In this document: positions 19,570-28,848 of the stretch, piece by piece | How the letters are laid out: every line of letters begins with the position of its first letter | How positions within the stretch are numbered: position 1 is the first letter of the stretch | Assembly: GCF_030730875.1 (NCBI RefSeq) | Contig: NZ_JAVAMA010000007.1 | Location: forward strand, 186,001-250,000 | DNA from: Sphingomonas sp. DG1-23 | GTDB taxonomy: Bacteria; Pseudomonadota; Alphaproteobacteria; Sphingomonadales; Sphingomonadaceae | Direction: 5' to 3' | DNA length: 64,000 bases | Position numbers and translations under genes: made by a program | Notes under the pieces: model-generated | What the model saw: only the letters and a program-made list of their open reading frames with translations | What the model was told of the DNA's origin: nothing | Database searches by the model: none

Positions 19570-20454
19570 TCACACCCTGGTCGCTGCCTCCCCCGACGCG
19601 AGTTCGGATGCGAAGGTGCGATAGGAGTGCAACGGGCGATCCAGGATGCTGGTCAGGCGGTCGACATCGCCAGCCTCAGGAACCATGCCGTCGCTGACAT
19701 AGCGCTCCGCCATCAAGCGCATCTCATAAGCCGTCCATTTCGGCATGAAGTTGGCCATATTCTGCTCGAACGCGCTCGGATCGTCGTCGCCATAGGCGAC
19801 CGGGCGGCCGAGGACGTCGGACCAGATCGCGGCCACATCCGAACCGGTCAGCGTGTCGGGGCCGACAAGGTTGATGGTCTCGATCGGCAATTTCCCCGGG
19901 GCGTCCGCACGCCGCACGAGCTCGATCGCCGCGACCTCCGCGATGTCGCGCGCGTCGACCATGGCGATGCCCTTGCTCCCGATCGGCATGGGATAGACGC
20001 CGTGGTCGAAAATCACGTCCTTGATCATGTGCTCATTGTCCATGAAGTAGGACGGACGCAGGATCGTGGCGCTGAAGCCCATCTGCTCGATCATCCGCTC
20101 CGCGCCGGATTTCACTGCGAAATGCGGAACGTTCACGAAGCGATCGGCGTGGATCACCGATAGATAGACGACGCGATCGACGCCCGCCTCGCGCGCGATA
20201 TTGAGGGTGATGAGCGCTTGGGTGAATTCGTCGCCGGTGACGGCATTGAGCAGGAAGAACGCGTCCACGCCGATGAACGCGGCGCGAAGCGCATCGATGT
20301 CCAGCAGGTCGCCCTGCGCGAGCTCGACGCCGGCCGGGAACCTGGCTTTCGACGGATCGCGGGTGAGGATGCGCACCGAAGCTCCGCGCTTGACGAGTTG
20401 TTCGACGACATTGCGGCCAACGCGGCCGGTCGCGCCGATGACGAGAATGGTCAT
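19570..20454 (-). CDS. NmrA/SDR-type NAD(P)-binding oxidoreductase
   Basis: A 294-residue Rossmann protein. The N-terminus TILVIGATGRVGRNVVEQL holds the GxxGxxG dinucleotide motif. VYLSVIHAD and the FAVKSGAERMIEQMG segment fit the atypical SDR/NmrA family, in which a strict YxxxK is often missing. The ATG at 20454 follows GGAGATTC; the upstream ATG 20475 is less likely. It is divergent from a LysR gene 102 nt away, a common arrangement where the LysR protein controls the reductase. The substrate is unknown. Confidence 0.85.
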   Translation of the reverse strand: MTILVIGATGRVGRNVVEQLVKRGASVRILTRDPSKARFPAGVELAQGDLLDIDALRAAFIGVDAFFLLNAVTGDEFTQALITLNIAREAGVDRVVYLSVIHADRFVNVPHFAVKSGAERMIEQMGFSATILRPSYFMDNEHMIKDVIFDHGVYPMPIGSKGIAMVDARDIAEVAAIELVRRADAPGKLPIETINLVGPDTLTGSDVAAIWSDVLGRPVAYGDDDPSAFEQNMANFMPKWTAYEMRLMAERYVSDGMVPEAGDVDRLTSILDRPLHSYRTFASELASGEAATRV

Positions 20455-20556
20455 GATGAATCTCCGAGCTGTCATGATTGACGCTCCCGAAATTACTGAT
20501 CCACAAATGAGCTAATAGACGTTATATTTGAACACATCGTCTCACTGGTGGAACGT
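20455..20556. promoter_or_regulatory. Divergent reductase/LysR control region
   Basis: An AT-richer 102-nt spacer between two divergent genes, with ATTA and TAAT half-sites about 17 nt apart in the middle (near 20493-20517). It probably contains both promoters and a LysR box. No exact T-N11-A site could be fixed by eye. Confidence 0.4.
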
Positions 20557-21447
20557 ATGGACCTTCTCGCGCTCGCTGATTTCAACCTCGTCGCCAGGCA
20601 TGGCGGGTTCGGGCGCGCCGCGCGTGCCGCCGGTCGGCCCAAAGCGACTCTCTCCCGGCGAGTATCGGAATTGGAGGCCGCCTTGGGGATCCGCCTGTTC
20701 GAGCGCGGGGCACGCGATCTCAAGCTCACCGAGGAGGGGCGGGCGCTCCATCAGCGGACCGGCGCGCTGCTCGTCGAACTCAACGAGACGGCGGCGGCGA
20801 TAGCGGCGGGCGGCGACGCGCCGCGCGGCCGGCTACGGATCAGCGCCCCCTTGCTGTTCTCGCAAGCCGCGATGGGGAAGCTGGCCGCGGGATTCGCGCT
20901 GGAATATCCCCAGGTTCGACTGGAGGTCACCGCGGACGATCGTGAGGTCGACATGGTCGAGGAAGGCTATGATCTGGTCATACGGGTGAATCCGCGCGTG
21001 GACGAAAGCCTTGTCGGCCGGGCGTTCCTCCGCGATCGGCTGGTTGTCGTGGCGCATCCCGGCCGGTGCCGGCTGGCAGACGGCTCCGCCGTGCCGGTCG
21101 TGGTGCGGGGCGGCGGCGATCCGCCGGTCGCCTGGCGCATGACGACGCGCGATGGCCCGATAACGCTCGCGATCGATCCGGTCCTTTCGGTTTCCTCGAT
21201 GATGATGGTCCGCGACGCGGTCAGGCTGGATGTCGGAGCGGGTCGGCTGCCACTGTCCCTCGTGGGCGATGACCTGTCTGCCGGTCGCTTGTCGCGTTGG
21301 GGTGATGCGGAGGGGCCGGACATCGCGCTATGGGCGCTCTATCCGTCGCGTCGTCTGCTGAGCGCCCGGGTTTCCGCATTCCTGACCTATCTTCAGAAGC
21401 GTTTCCCCGGTGGCTCGCCTGACGAATTGGCCGCCTTCATCGATTAG
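20557..21447 (+). CDS. LysR-family transcriptional regulator
   Basis: A 296-residue regulator. The N-terminal winged helix reads ARHGGFGRAARAAGRPKATLSRRVSELEAALGIRLF in short runs typical of LysR; the C-terminal part is a periplasmic-binding-protein-like effector domain (RLRISAPLLFSQAA, ALEYPQVRLEVTADDR). ATG 20557 was chosen over GTG 20548. It is divergent from the NmrA-like reductase and likely controls it and itself. It ends convergently with the peptide-system operon. Confidence 0.9.
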   Translation: MDLLALADFNLVARHGGFGRAARAAGRPKATLSRRVSELEAALGIRLFERGARDLKLTEEGRALHQRTGALLVELNETAAAIAAGGDAPRGRLRISAPLLFSQAAMGKLAAGFALEYPQVRLEVTADDREVDMVEEGYDLVIRVNPRVDESLVGRAFLRDRLVVVAHPGRCRLADGSAVPVVVRGGGDPPVAWRMTTRDGPITLAIDPVLSVSSMMMVRDAVRLDVGAGRLPLSLVGDDLSAGRLSRWGDAEGPDIALWALYPSRRLLSARVSAFLTYLQKRFPGGSPDELAAFID

Positions 21448-21524
21448 CGACGTCGTCTACCGAGAGCATGAGCCAATGGCCCGTGATCCGCGACGACGGG
21501 CACGTGAGGAAGCCGGAGCGCCGG

Positions 21525-22706
21525 TCACCCCATCGCGGCGGTGACCAGCGGCCGTCGGGCGGCGCGCCATGCCGGTACCGCGCCGCCCAGCACCCCGACG
21601 ATCAACGCCAGGGTCACGGCCTGGACGATGTCGTTCGCAGTAAGATCGAACTTGAACATCACCTGGGTGAGGTTGCCGCCGATCGTGCTCGCGCTGCGAC
21701 CTTGCAGGAACAGGCCAGCCATAGCCACTCCGAGCCCCGCGCCGAGCAGCACGAGCAACACCGCTTCCGTCATTGTGCTCACGAAGATCGACGGCCCGCG
21801 AAAGCCGAGGATGCGCAGAGTCGCGATCTCGGTCGAGCGTGTCGATATCGAAGTGAACATCGTGTTGAGCGCGCCGGCGAGCGCGCCGACCGCCATCGCG
21901 ATGCCGAGCGGCCAGCCGACGAACAGGATGAGCTTGCCCATGTTTCTCGCCTGCGCCGCGAAATAGTCGCGCTCGGAACGGGCCACGAGTTTCAGGCTGG
22001 GATCGGCGGCGAGGTAGCGCTGGAGCTTGGCGAGCGCGGAAGCGTCGTTCAGCCTTGCGCGCACCGATTGCGCCGCGGCGCTCGATCCGAAGAATTGGCC
22101 GACCAGTTTCCGGTCGGCCCAGACCTCCGATTCCATCGCCGACCCACCGGCGTCGAACACGCCGACGACACGCCACGCCATGCCGGCGAGACGCACATTG
22201 GCGCCGGGCTTGAGGTCGCGGTAGCGCCCCGCGAGTGCACTGCCGACAACGAGTTCGTTGCGGCCCGGGGTGAACATGCGGCCGCTCGCAAGGTGTGCCA
22301 GCGGACGGACCGCCAGTCCCTGCGGTCCCATGCCGCGCAAGGTAACGCTCGATTCGGCGCCGCCGTTCTCGACTGCACTGATCGTCGCGAAACTCTCGGC
22401 CGAGAGCAACGGTCCGTTCTTGCCGAGGGCGATCCCCGGCGCGTTGTCGAGCCGGGCGAGCCGCGCAGTATCGATCGCGCTGTTGAATTCGGACACCGAT
22501 CCCTCGGCGAGGATGATCGCGCTCCGCTCCGATCCCGTGCCGGCGAGGGTGGCGCGGAAGCCCGAAGCCATGGCGAGAAAGCCGAGCAGCACCAGCGTGG
22601 CAAGCGCGATGCTCAGCACCGTCGCGGACGACATGCGCGCACGCGACGGCAATCCGAGCAAGGCGATGCGCGCCACTGCGGCGATCTGTTTGACGCTGCC
22701 CGTCAT
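21525..22706 (-). CDS. ABC transporter permease, FtsX/MacB-like (second)
   Basis: A 393-residue permease with one N-terminal helix, a large extracytoplasmic domain and three C-terminal helices near 265-375. It contains SISTRSTEIATLRILGFRG, the coupling segment of FtsX/MacB permeases. Start ATG 22706 shares its A with the TGA of the previous gene; GTG 22709 is in frame one codon earlier. It pairs with the preceding permease as a heterodimer served by one ATPase, a split MacB. It is the last gene of the operon and converges on the LysR gene. Confidence 0.87.
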   Translation of the reverse strand: MTGSVKQIAAVARIALLGLPSRARMSSATVLSIALATLVLLGFLAMASGFRATLAGTGSERSAIILAEGSVSEFNSAIDTARLARLDNAPGIALGKNGPLLSAESFATISAVENGGAESSVTLRGMGPQGLAVRPLAHLASGRMFTPGRNELVVGSALAGRYRDLKPGANVRLAGMAWRVVGVFDAGGSAMESEVWADRKLVGQFFGSSAAAQSVRARLNDASALAKLQRYLAADPSLKLVARSERDYFAAQARNMGKLILFVGWPLGIAMAVGALAGALNTMFTSISTRSTEIATLRILGFRGPSIFVSTMTEAVLLVLLGAGLGVAMAGLFLQGRSASTIGGNLTQVMFKFDLTANDIVQAVTLALIVGVLGGAVPAWRAARRPLVTAAMG

Positions 22707-23866
22707 CACTTCCTCCCCAATGCTTCGACGATGTTGACGCGGCTTGCCTTGAGCACCGGCAGGATGCCGGTCAGCAGGATCAGCAGCGCCGCGAGCCCGG
22801 CAGACATGGCGAGCGTGGACGTACCCATAGCCATGCCGGGGAGCACGTCCTTCAGCGCGGTGCCGATCGCCGAGACGATCAGCGCTGCCACGCTCATGCC
22901 CGCGATCGCGCCCGCTGCCGTGATCAGTGCGACTTCACCCGCGAAGATCCGCGCAACACGCAGCCGCGAGAAACCGAGCGTCTTGAGCACTCCGATCTCG
23001 CTTGTGCGCTCGCCGACCATGAAGATCAGCGTGTTGCCGACCACGCAGAGGATGACGACAAACGCCGCGCCGACGATCAGCCGGACGATCAGCATCACAT
23101 CGCCGATCTGCGACAGGAAGGCACGGCCAAGCGCAGCCTCGCTCTGCGTGCGTGTCGCAGCCGCCGAATTGGTGTATCCGGCGTCGATCGCGCGAGCCAT
23201 CGCGTCGTTGGCGGCGAGATTACGGCCCTGCACCAGAACCCAGTTGATGCGGTCGCGCCCGGTGAGGAGCGCTTCGTTGTAATAGGCGAAGTGCCCGGCC
23301 AAGCCGAGTTCGCTGCCGCCCGGCTGGGCAGCGGTGTAGATGCCGGCAACGGTGAAGCGCCAGGCGCGTGTCCCGTCTTCGCGCAGATCGTTGAAACTCT
23401 GCAGCGTGACCTGATCGCCGCGCTTCCAGCCATAGCGTTCGGCCAATGCGCGGCCGACCAGAAGGCCGTCGCGCGTGACGAGGAAGCGGGCGCGGTCCGC
23501 ATCGGCGACATTCACCATGTCCCTGGACAGACCGAGATAGGCCTCGGGCTCCACCATCACTGCCGACACGATGTCCTTGGGTTGACGCCAATAGATCAGC
23601 GCCATGCGCACCGGACTCGAACTGGCGACATTGGCATGGCGGGCGACGTCGCGAGCATAGGCGATCGGCAGCGTCTGTTGGAAACCGTTGCGGTTGACCA
23701 CCATCATCCGCTCGTGCGCGCCCGGCTGATCTTCGAGCCTGAATGCGGTCGCGACGGCGCTCAGCACCCCGAAGATCAGGAAGGCGACGGCGATGCATCC
23801 CACCATCAGCAGCATGCGGACCGGATTGCGCAGCGCGTTGCGCCGGACGAGCGTCGCCTCCCTCAT
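22706..23866 (-). CDS. ABC transporter permease, FtsX/MacB-like (first)
   Basis: A 386-residue FtsX-type permease: N-terminal helix (MLLMVGCIAVAFLIFGVL, about 18-36), periplasmic domain to about 260, then three helices with GERTSEIGVLKTLGFSRLRV at the coupling loop. Start ATG 23866 overlaps the ATPase stop (ATGA). With the second permease, the ATPase and the HlyD protein it forms a tripartite MacAB-like exporter. MacB-type pumps commonly export or confer immunity to antimicrobial peptides, which suits the peptides upstream. Confidence 0.88.
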   Translation of the reverse strand: MREATLVRRNALRNPVRMLLMVGCIAVAFLIFGVLSAVATAFRLEDQPGAHERMMVVNRNGFQQTLPIAYARDVARHANVASSSPVRMALIYWRQPKDIVSAVMVEPEAYLGLSRDMVNVADADRARFLVTRDGLLVGRALAERYGWKRGDQVTLQSFNDLREDGTRAWRFTVAGIYTAAQPGGSELGLAGHFAYYNEALLTGRDRINWVLVQGRNLAANDAMARAIDAGYTNSAAATRTQSEAALGRAFLSQIGDVMLIVRLIVGAAFVVILCVVGNTLIFMVGERTSEIGVLKTLGFSRLRVARIFAGEVALITAAGAIAGMSVAALIVSAIGTALKDVLPGMAMGTSTLAMSAGLAALLILLTGILPVLKASRVNIVEALGRK

Positions 23867-24579
23867 GCCGCGATCGCTTCGTTGACGAAGCGTCCTTTCT
23901 CGAGATGAAGGGTGAGATCGGCCGCCCGCGCGGCGACGGGGTCGTGGGTGACCATCACGATGGTCTTGCCGAGTTCGTCGGCGAGCAACCGGAGGATTCC
24001 GAGCACCGTGTCGGCGCTCGGCCGATCGAGATCGCCGGTAGGTTCGTCGGCGAGGATCAGCGTGGGATCGGCGACCAGCGCCCGGGCGATCGCGACGCGC
24101 TGCTGCTGTCCGCCCGAAAGCTCGCGCGGGCGATGCCGGGCGCGGTCGGCGAGCCCGACCACGTCGAGCGCCGTATCGACGCGGCGGCGGCGCTCCTTTG
24201 CGCCCATCCGGTGGAGCAGCAGCGGCAGTTCTACATTCTGCGCCGCCGTCAGCATCGGCATCAGATTGTAGAATTGGAAGATGAAGCCGAGCGTCTGCGC
24301 GCGCCATCGGGTCAGGCCCGAGTCGCTGTAACTGTCGATCCGCTCGCCATCCACGGCGAGCATGCCGCTGTCCGGACGATCGATGCCGGCGAGCATGTTG
24401 AGCAAGGTGGTCTTGCCCGATCCCGACGGCCCCATCAGGGCGACGAAACGCCCCCGCTCGATCGACAGCGACATCTTGTCGAAGATCGGCACTTCGGTGT
24501 TGCCGCGGCGATAGCGCTTCGACAGATCGACGATGTCGATGAGCGTGTCGGCGGCGGGAACGCGCTGCATGAAGTTCAT
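23863..24579 (-). CDS. ABC transporter ATP-binding protein, MacB/LolD type
   Basis: A 238-residue ATPase: Walker [13 protein letters not shown]-loop [14 protein letters not shown], signature [14 protein letters not shown], Walker [14 protein letters not shown]-loop MVTHDPVAA. The QFYNLMP and ADEPTGDLD wording is diagnostic for MacB/LolD-class ATPases. It overlaps the HlyD gene upstream and the first permease downstream by 4 nt each, so equal expression by translational coupling is likely. Confidence 0.92.
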   Translation of the reverse strand: MNFMQRVPAADTLIDIVDLSKRYRRGNTEVPIFDKMSLSIERGRFVALMGPSGSGKTTLLNMLAGIDRPDSGMLAVDGERIDSYSDSGLTRWRAQTLGFIFQFYNLMPMLTAAQNVELPLLLHRMGAKERRRRVDTALDVVGLADRARHRPRELSGGQQQRVAIARALVADPTLILADEPTGDLDRPSADTVLGILRLLADELGKTIVMVTHDPVAARAADLTLHLEKGRFVNEAIAA

Positions 24580-25625
24580 GACGGGTCTCCTTTGGGAAGG
24601 AACGCCGCTTTGGCGGCCATTTGCGGAAGGATGCGCGGATCGCGGCGCACGAAAGCGATGTTGACGCGCACGGTGGCACGGTTGCGGTCCGCCGAGGGGA
24701 CGATCGCGGCGACCGCTGCCTCGAACCGCTCGCCGGGAAGCGCGTCGAAGGTCAGCGCCACGCGCTGGCCCGAGCGGATGCCGCTGATATAGGCTTCGTT
24801 GACATCGGCCTCGACTTGCAGGCTGGCCATGTCGACCAGGGTCACCACCCCGGTGCGCGTAAAGCCGCCGCCCGCCGAGATCGGCGAAACGAGTTCGCCG
24901 ACTTCGGCATTCTTCTCGATTACCACTCCGGCAAAGGGTGCGCGGATCGCGTAGCGATCGAGCATGACATGGGCCGCGCGCACCGCCGCAGTCGCGCCGC
25001 TCGATGCGGCTTCGGCGGCGGCAATGCGCGCGCCGAGCATGCCGCTCTCGGCCTGGCTTTCCTCGAGCGCCGCCATGGTGGTGAAGCCACGCTGGCTGAG
25101 CGCCTGGCGACGTGCCAGCGTAGCGACGGCCTGGCGATGCTGGTGACGCAGGGCAGCGACCGTCTCGCGTGCTTCGGCTTGCGCGGCGATTGCCCGGTCG
25201 AGCGCCGCGCGCGCATCCGAATCGTCGACGCGGGCGATGATCTGGCCGGCCTGGACATGGTCGCCCTCGGCGACGAGCACCTGACGTAGTTGCCCGGTAA
25301 CTTGCGAGCCGACGGTACCACCGCGCTGTGGCACGACGAAACCGGCGGCGACCAGGCTCGCCGCGGGCGCCTCCGCGATCGGACTCGCCGGCGGGACGGG
25401 CGCTGCGGCGACGGGCTCAGGCTTGCCGCCGGCGCTCCCGAGCAGCGACGCCGTCGCGACGCTGCCGACCGCGAGGCTCGCCATCCCGGTAAGCAGCAGC
25501 GGCAGCAAGGAGCGGCGGCCGCCATCGCGGTCGGTGCGGACCGCGGGCGCCGCCCTGGGGATGGCCCTGGTCGGCTCGCGATCGAGCCTGAGCTCGCGCA
25601 GTCGGTCGGCGACGGTCGCGGTCAT
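24576..25625 (-). CDS. HlyD/MacA-type periplasmic adaptor
   Basis: A 349-residue membrane fusion protein: N-terminal cytoplasmic stretch, a transmembrane helix near 45-65 (LLTGMASLAVGSVATASLL), lipoyl halves (QVTGQLRQVLVAEGDHVQAG and IRAPFAGVVIEKNAEVGE), an Ala-rich coiled coil about 130-215, and a beta-barrel domain. It should bridge the MacB-like transporter to an outer-membrane channel, which is not encoded here; host TolC probably serves. It overlaps both neighbours by 4 nt. Confidence 0.9.
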   Translation of the reverse strand: MTATVADRLRELRLDREPTRAIPRAAPAVRTDRDGGRRSLLPLLLTGMASLAVGSVATASLLGSAGGKPEPVAAAPVPPASPIAEAPAASLVAAGFVVPQRGGTVGSQVTGQLRQVLVAEGDHVQAGQIIARVDDSDARAALDRAIAAQAEARETVAALRHQHRQAVATLARRQALSQRGFTTMAALEESQAESGMLGARIAAAEAASSGATAAVRAAHVMLDRYAIRAPFAGVVIEKNAEVGELVSPISAGGGFTRTGVVTLVDMASLQVEADVNEAYISGIRSGQRVALTFDALPGERFEAAVAAIVPSADRNRATVRVNIAFVRRDPRILPQMAAKAAFLPKGDPS

Positions 25626-26113
25626 CGGTCGTTCTCCGTCTTGCGCTCGCAACGCGCGCATGCGGCCGCCCAGACCAGCCCGGCACCGAGCGCGACCAGC
25701 AGATGCGGTGCCGTCGCAGCCAATCCGGCATTCCCGAGTGCACTGCCGCCGGTGCCGGCGAAATAGTCGAACGGCGCGGCACAGAGCAGGATTGTCGCGG
25801 CGACCAGGCTCGCCGCCATGCCGGCCGATGCGCACCCACCTGGCAGCGGCAGCCTGCGCAGCACGTAAAGCAGGAGCAGGAACAGTGCGCCGAACCCGAT
25901 CTTGGCATGGGGAGGCACTTTGTCGGCGACCGCGAACACCGCCATGGCAGCGCCGCGCAGGTCGGTCTCGCTGCCGACCTGCAGCCATCGCACCACGGCG
26001 GAGCCATAAGTGAACGATGCCCAGCCGATCATCCATCCGATCAGCGTGCATTTGTGCGCCGCCAGCCCCGAAATTGTCGAGGCCGGAGCTTGGGGTGTGA
26101 AGGGCGCGGTCAT
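25622..26113 (-). CDS. Small membrane protein of unknown function
   Basis: A 163-residue protein with about four transmembrane helices (about 22-42, 75-90, 98-118, 132-152) and short charged ends. I recognise no family. It lies between the ABC exporter and the HlyD gene with ATGA overlaps on both sides, so it is made in fixed ratio with the export machinery. A role as immunity protein or exporter subunit is possible by position only. The CARCE segment near the C-terminus holds two Cys. Confidence 0.7.
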   Translation of the reverse strand: MTAPFTPQAPASTISGLAAHKCTLIGWMIGWASFTYGSAVVRWLQVGSETDLRGAAMAVFAVADKVPPHAKIGFGALFLLLLYVLRRLPLPGGCASAGMAASLVAATILLCAAPFDYFAGTGGSALGNAGLAATAPHLLVALGAGLVWAAACARCERKTENDR

Positions 26114-27906
26114 GCGAACTTCTCCTGGAGGAACTGGCGGTGGACGAGGCGGCGGTAGAAGCCGGCGCCGGACAGCAGGGCCTCGGGCGCGCCGCACTCG
26201 GCCAATTCGCCTCGATCGAGCGCGACGATCTGGTCCATCGACTCGAGCCCGGTCATGCGGTGCGTGACGAGGATACAGGTGCGCCCGCGCATCAATGCGT
26301 CGAGACCCTGCAGGACGAGGTGCGCGTTTTCCTCGTCGAGGCTCGACGTGGCCTCGTCGAGGAGCAGGATCTCGGGATCGCGCAGGAACATCCGGGCGAT
26401 GGCGAGACGTTGGCGCTCGCCACCCGACAATCGGGCGCCGCGCTCGCCAATTTGCGTGTCGAGCCCCTCGGGCAGCGCCGCCACGAACCCGTCCGACCGC
26501 GACAATGCGAGCGCGCTCGCGATCGCTTCGTCGCCGACCGGCCGGTCGATCCCGTAGAGGAGATTGTCGCGAACATTGCCCGAGAGCATCGCCGAGGTCT
26601 GCGCGACATAGCCGATCCGCGCGCGCCACTCGCGCAGCGGGATCGCAGTGATGTTCTCATCGCCGTGGCGGATGCTGCCCTGATCGGGCGTATAAAAGCG
26701 TTCGACCAGCGCCAGCAACGTCGACTTGCCCGAGCCGCTGGGGCCGATAATGGCAGTGCGGCTGCCGGGCGCGAAGACCAGGCCATCGAGCGACAACGCC
26801 AGGCGATCGCCATAGCTGAAGCGGACCTGGTCGAAGGCCAGCGCCTTCGGCATGCGGCCGACGGGAGCGCGGGGGGTTGCCGGTGCCGACCATTCGGGCG
26901 CGAGGCGCAGCACTTCGGCGAGCCGAGTCGAGGCGCCGCGCGCGACCGAAAGCTGCGAGAAGAAGCTGGTGAGCTGCGCCAGCGGCCCGACCACGGTGAA
27001 GATGTAGAGCAGGAAGGCGGTGAGCGTGCCCGACGACAGGCTCCCTGCCGCGACGCGCATTCCGCCATAAGCGAGTATGGTCACCAGCGAGATCGTCACC
27101 GCCAGCGTCATCACCGGGCTCAGCCCAGCCTCGATCCGGGCGGAGCGGCAACCGAGCGCGAACAGCGCGAAAATGCCGGCATCGGCGCGGCGGCGCTCAC
27201 GCTCCTCGGCGTCGAACGTCTTGACCATCCGCATTTCGGCGAAGACCTGAGTCAGGCGCCCGCTCAGCCGGGCAGTCTCGTCCTGGGTGCGATAGGCCAC
27301 CGCGGCCATCGTCAGCATCACGGGCAGCATCGCGAGGAAGGCCGCGCCGATCACGCCGAACAATATGCCGGCGAGCGCGGCGTCCATCGAGAACAGCACC
27401 AGTGCCGCGCCGGTGAGCAGCAATATTGCCGATGCGGCGTTGAGGCTCTCGCGCGAGATGAGCTGGGCGACGGCCTTGGTGTCGTTGATCACGCGGCTGG
27501 TCACTTCGCCGCTGGCCAGCCCATCCAGATAGGTGACCGGCGCCGCCACGAGCCGCTCGACCGCCGCGCTGCGCAGCCGGGCGCCGAACGAAAGCCCCGC
27601 CCGGCTGGTGAGATAGCGCGCGACGGCCGCGGCGACCGCGGCGGCGAGCAAGACGAGGACCAGCTGGACGACCGCCGGCTGGCCGAACAGCCCGCCGGAT
27701 GTCGAGAGCGCGGCCGAGCCGTCGACGATCGTCCGGGTGAGCAGGGGAAAGCCGAGCGTGCCGCCCACCTCCACCAAGGTCAGCAGCGCCGCGACGGCGA
27801 GCGCCGCGCGATCGATGCGGACATGGCCCAATACCGAGAACAGGCCGGCATAGGATGCAGGCCCCGCCCCGGGGCCTGCGGCGTCGGTGGGCGCCGCGCG
27901 GGTCAC
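26110..27906 (-). CDS. ABC exporter, fused membrane and ATPase domains
   Basis: A 598-residue half-transporter: six-helix ABC membrane domain (about 30-320) and ATPase domain with Walker A GPSGSGKSTLL, signature LSGGERQRLAIARM, Walker B ILLLDEATSSLD and H-loop VTHRM. There is no N-terminal C39 peptidase, so it would not cleave a leader itself. The GTG start at 27906 overlaps the stop of the cupin-like gene (GTGA). Coupled directly to the modification genes, it is the best candidate to export the mature peptide. Confidence 0.9.
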   Translation of the reverse strand: MTRAAPTDAAGPGAGPASYAGLFSVLGHVRIDRAALAVAALLTLVEVGGTLGFPLLTRTIVDGSAALSTSGGLFGQPAVVQLVLVLLAAAVAAAVARYLTSRAGLSFGARLRSAAVERLVAAPVTYLDGLASGEVTSRVINDTKAVAQLISRESLNAASAILLLTGAALVLFSMDAALAGILFGVIGAAFLAMLPVMLTMAAVAYRTQDETARLSGRLTQVFAEMRMVKTFDAEERERRRADAGIFALFALGCRSARIEAGLSPVMTLAVTISLVTILAYGGMRVAAGSLSSGTLTAFLLYIFTVVGPLAQLTSFFSQLSVARGASTRLAEVLRLAPEWSAPATPRAPVGRMPKALAFDQVRFSYGDRLALSLDGLVFAPGSRTAIIGPSGSGKSTLLALVERFYTPDQGSIRHGDENITAIPLREWRARIGYVAQTSAMLSGNVRDNLLYGIDRPVGDEAIASALALSRSDGFVAALPEGLDTQIGERGARLSGGERQRLAIARMFLRDPEILLLDEATSSLDEENAHLVLQGLDALMRGRTCILVTHRMTGLESMDQIVALDRGELAECGAPEALLSGAGFYRRLVHRQFLQEKFA

Positions 27907-28820
27907 GCGCGCAGGCTCTCGAGGCGGGCGAGCTTGTGCCGGGACCAGCCCGCGACCAGCGCACTGTCGCTGCGCGTGCCCTGCTCGAACACTTCCTTCG
28001 TGCCTTCCAGATCCGGTCTGGTCGCGGCCATTGCCTTGAGCGCCGCGAAGCGCACGCGCTCCGAGAGATGCGACCGCGCCGTCTCGGCGAGATAGTCCTG
28101 GGCGTTCCCGCCGCCGACCTGGGCGATCATCGGCATCAGCGAGCACATCGACATGCGGTTGATCATGCTGCCGACGAAGTTGCGCTCGACGTCGAAGCCG
28201 TATTGGTCGACCACGCTGCCGCGCACCGTCAGCTCCATGATGTTGAGGCTGATCGACATGCTCTCGGGCGGCAGCTGGTCGTGAATGTCGTAGCAGGCGC
28301 GGTAGAGCATGACCTTGCCCTCGCTCAACGAGCTCTGCTCGACGAACTTCAGGTCGACCGGCTCGCCGGGGTAACCAGCGGTGCTCTCGTAATCATAGGT
28401 ATAATAGTTGCTGCTGTAGCCCGGGCCGAAATGGCCGACGGTCAGAAAGTTGAACGAGTGATCGTGCGGGTGGTGGTAGAAGAACTGCTCGGGTCCGCTG
28501 GCGCGCAGGATGTGATCGTTGTTAGACGGCCAGAAATTTGCGCGCAGGAAGAAGGTCTGCTGGCGCTTTGTGGGCGCGTACAGCATGATGACCTGCGGCC
28601 CGTAATTGTTTGAGCCGTTGCCGATCCCGGTACGCTTCTTGAGCTCCTCGAGCGCCATGTCGCCGAGGAAGGTGCGATTGTTGCTCAATCGCTTGAGCAT
28701 CGGTGCCGCCGCGATCATCTGATCGTGATCCGACGTGTCGATATTCTCGTCGTGCAAATATTCGATGATTGCGCCGAGCTCGATCGCGTCGGTCTGCGGA
28801 GAGTCGATAACGAGGGGCAT
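27903..28820 (-). CDS. Cupin-like protein with C-terminal HEAT region (A)
   Basis: A 305-residue paralogue of the protein at 30835-31761. The core (about 70-200) looks like a cupin: FLRANFWPS, then HHPHDHSFNFLT with His119-Asp-His121, GHFGPGY, and YDIHDQLP with His180, followed by SMSISLNIME. Two closely spaced His plus a later His would suit an Fe-binding cupin oxygenase. Residues 245-300 are helical and HEAT-like (HLSERVRFAALKAMAA). ATG 28820 follows AGGAGA. It is coupled to the exporter gene. A peptide-modifying oxygenase is my inference; the family itself is not recognised. Confidence 0.7.
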   Translation of the reverse strand: MPLVIDSPQTDAIELGAIIEYLHDENIDTSDHDQMIAAAPMLKRLSNNRTFLGDMALEELKKRTGIGNGSNNYGPQVIMLYAPTKRQQTFFLRANFWPSNNDHILRASGPEQFFYHHPHDHSFNFLTVGHFGPGYSSNYYTYDYESTAGYPGEPVDLKFVEQSSLSEGKVMLYRACYDIHDQLPPESMSISLNIMELTVRGSVVDQYGFDVERNFVGSMINRMSMCSLMPMIAQVGGGNAQDYLAETARSHLSERVRFAALKAMAATRPDLEGTKEVFEQGTRSDSALVAGWSRHKLARLESLRA

Positions 28821-28848
28821 GGTGGCGTCTCCTATCGGTGCGTAAGGG

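Noticed and set aside
26140..28095. 651-codon plus-strand open frame
   Set aside because: It is the antisense shadow of the ABC exporter gene; its Arg/Gln/His-rich composition is not protein-like.
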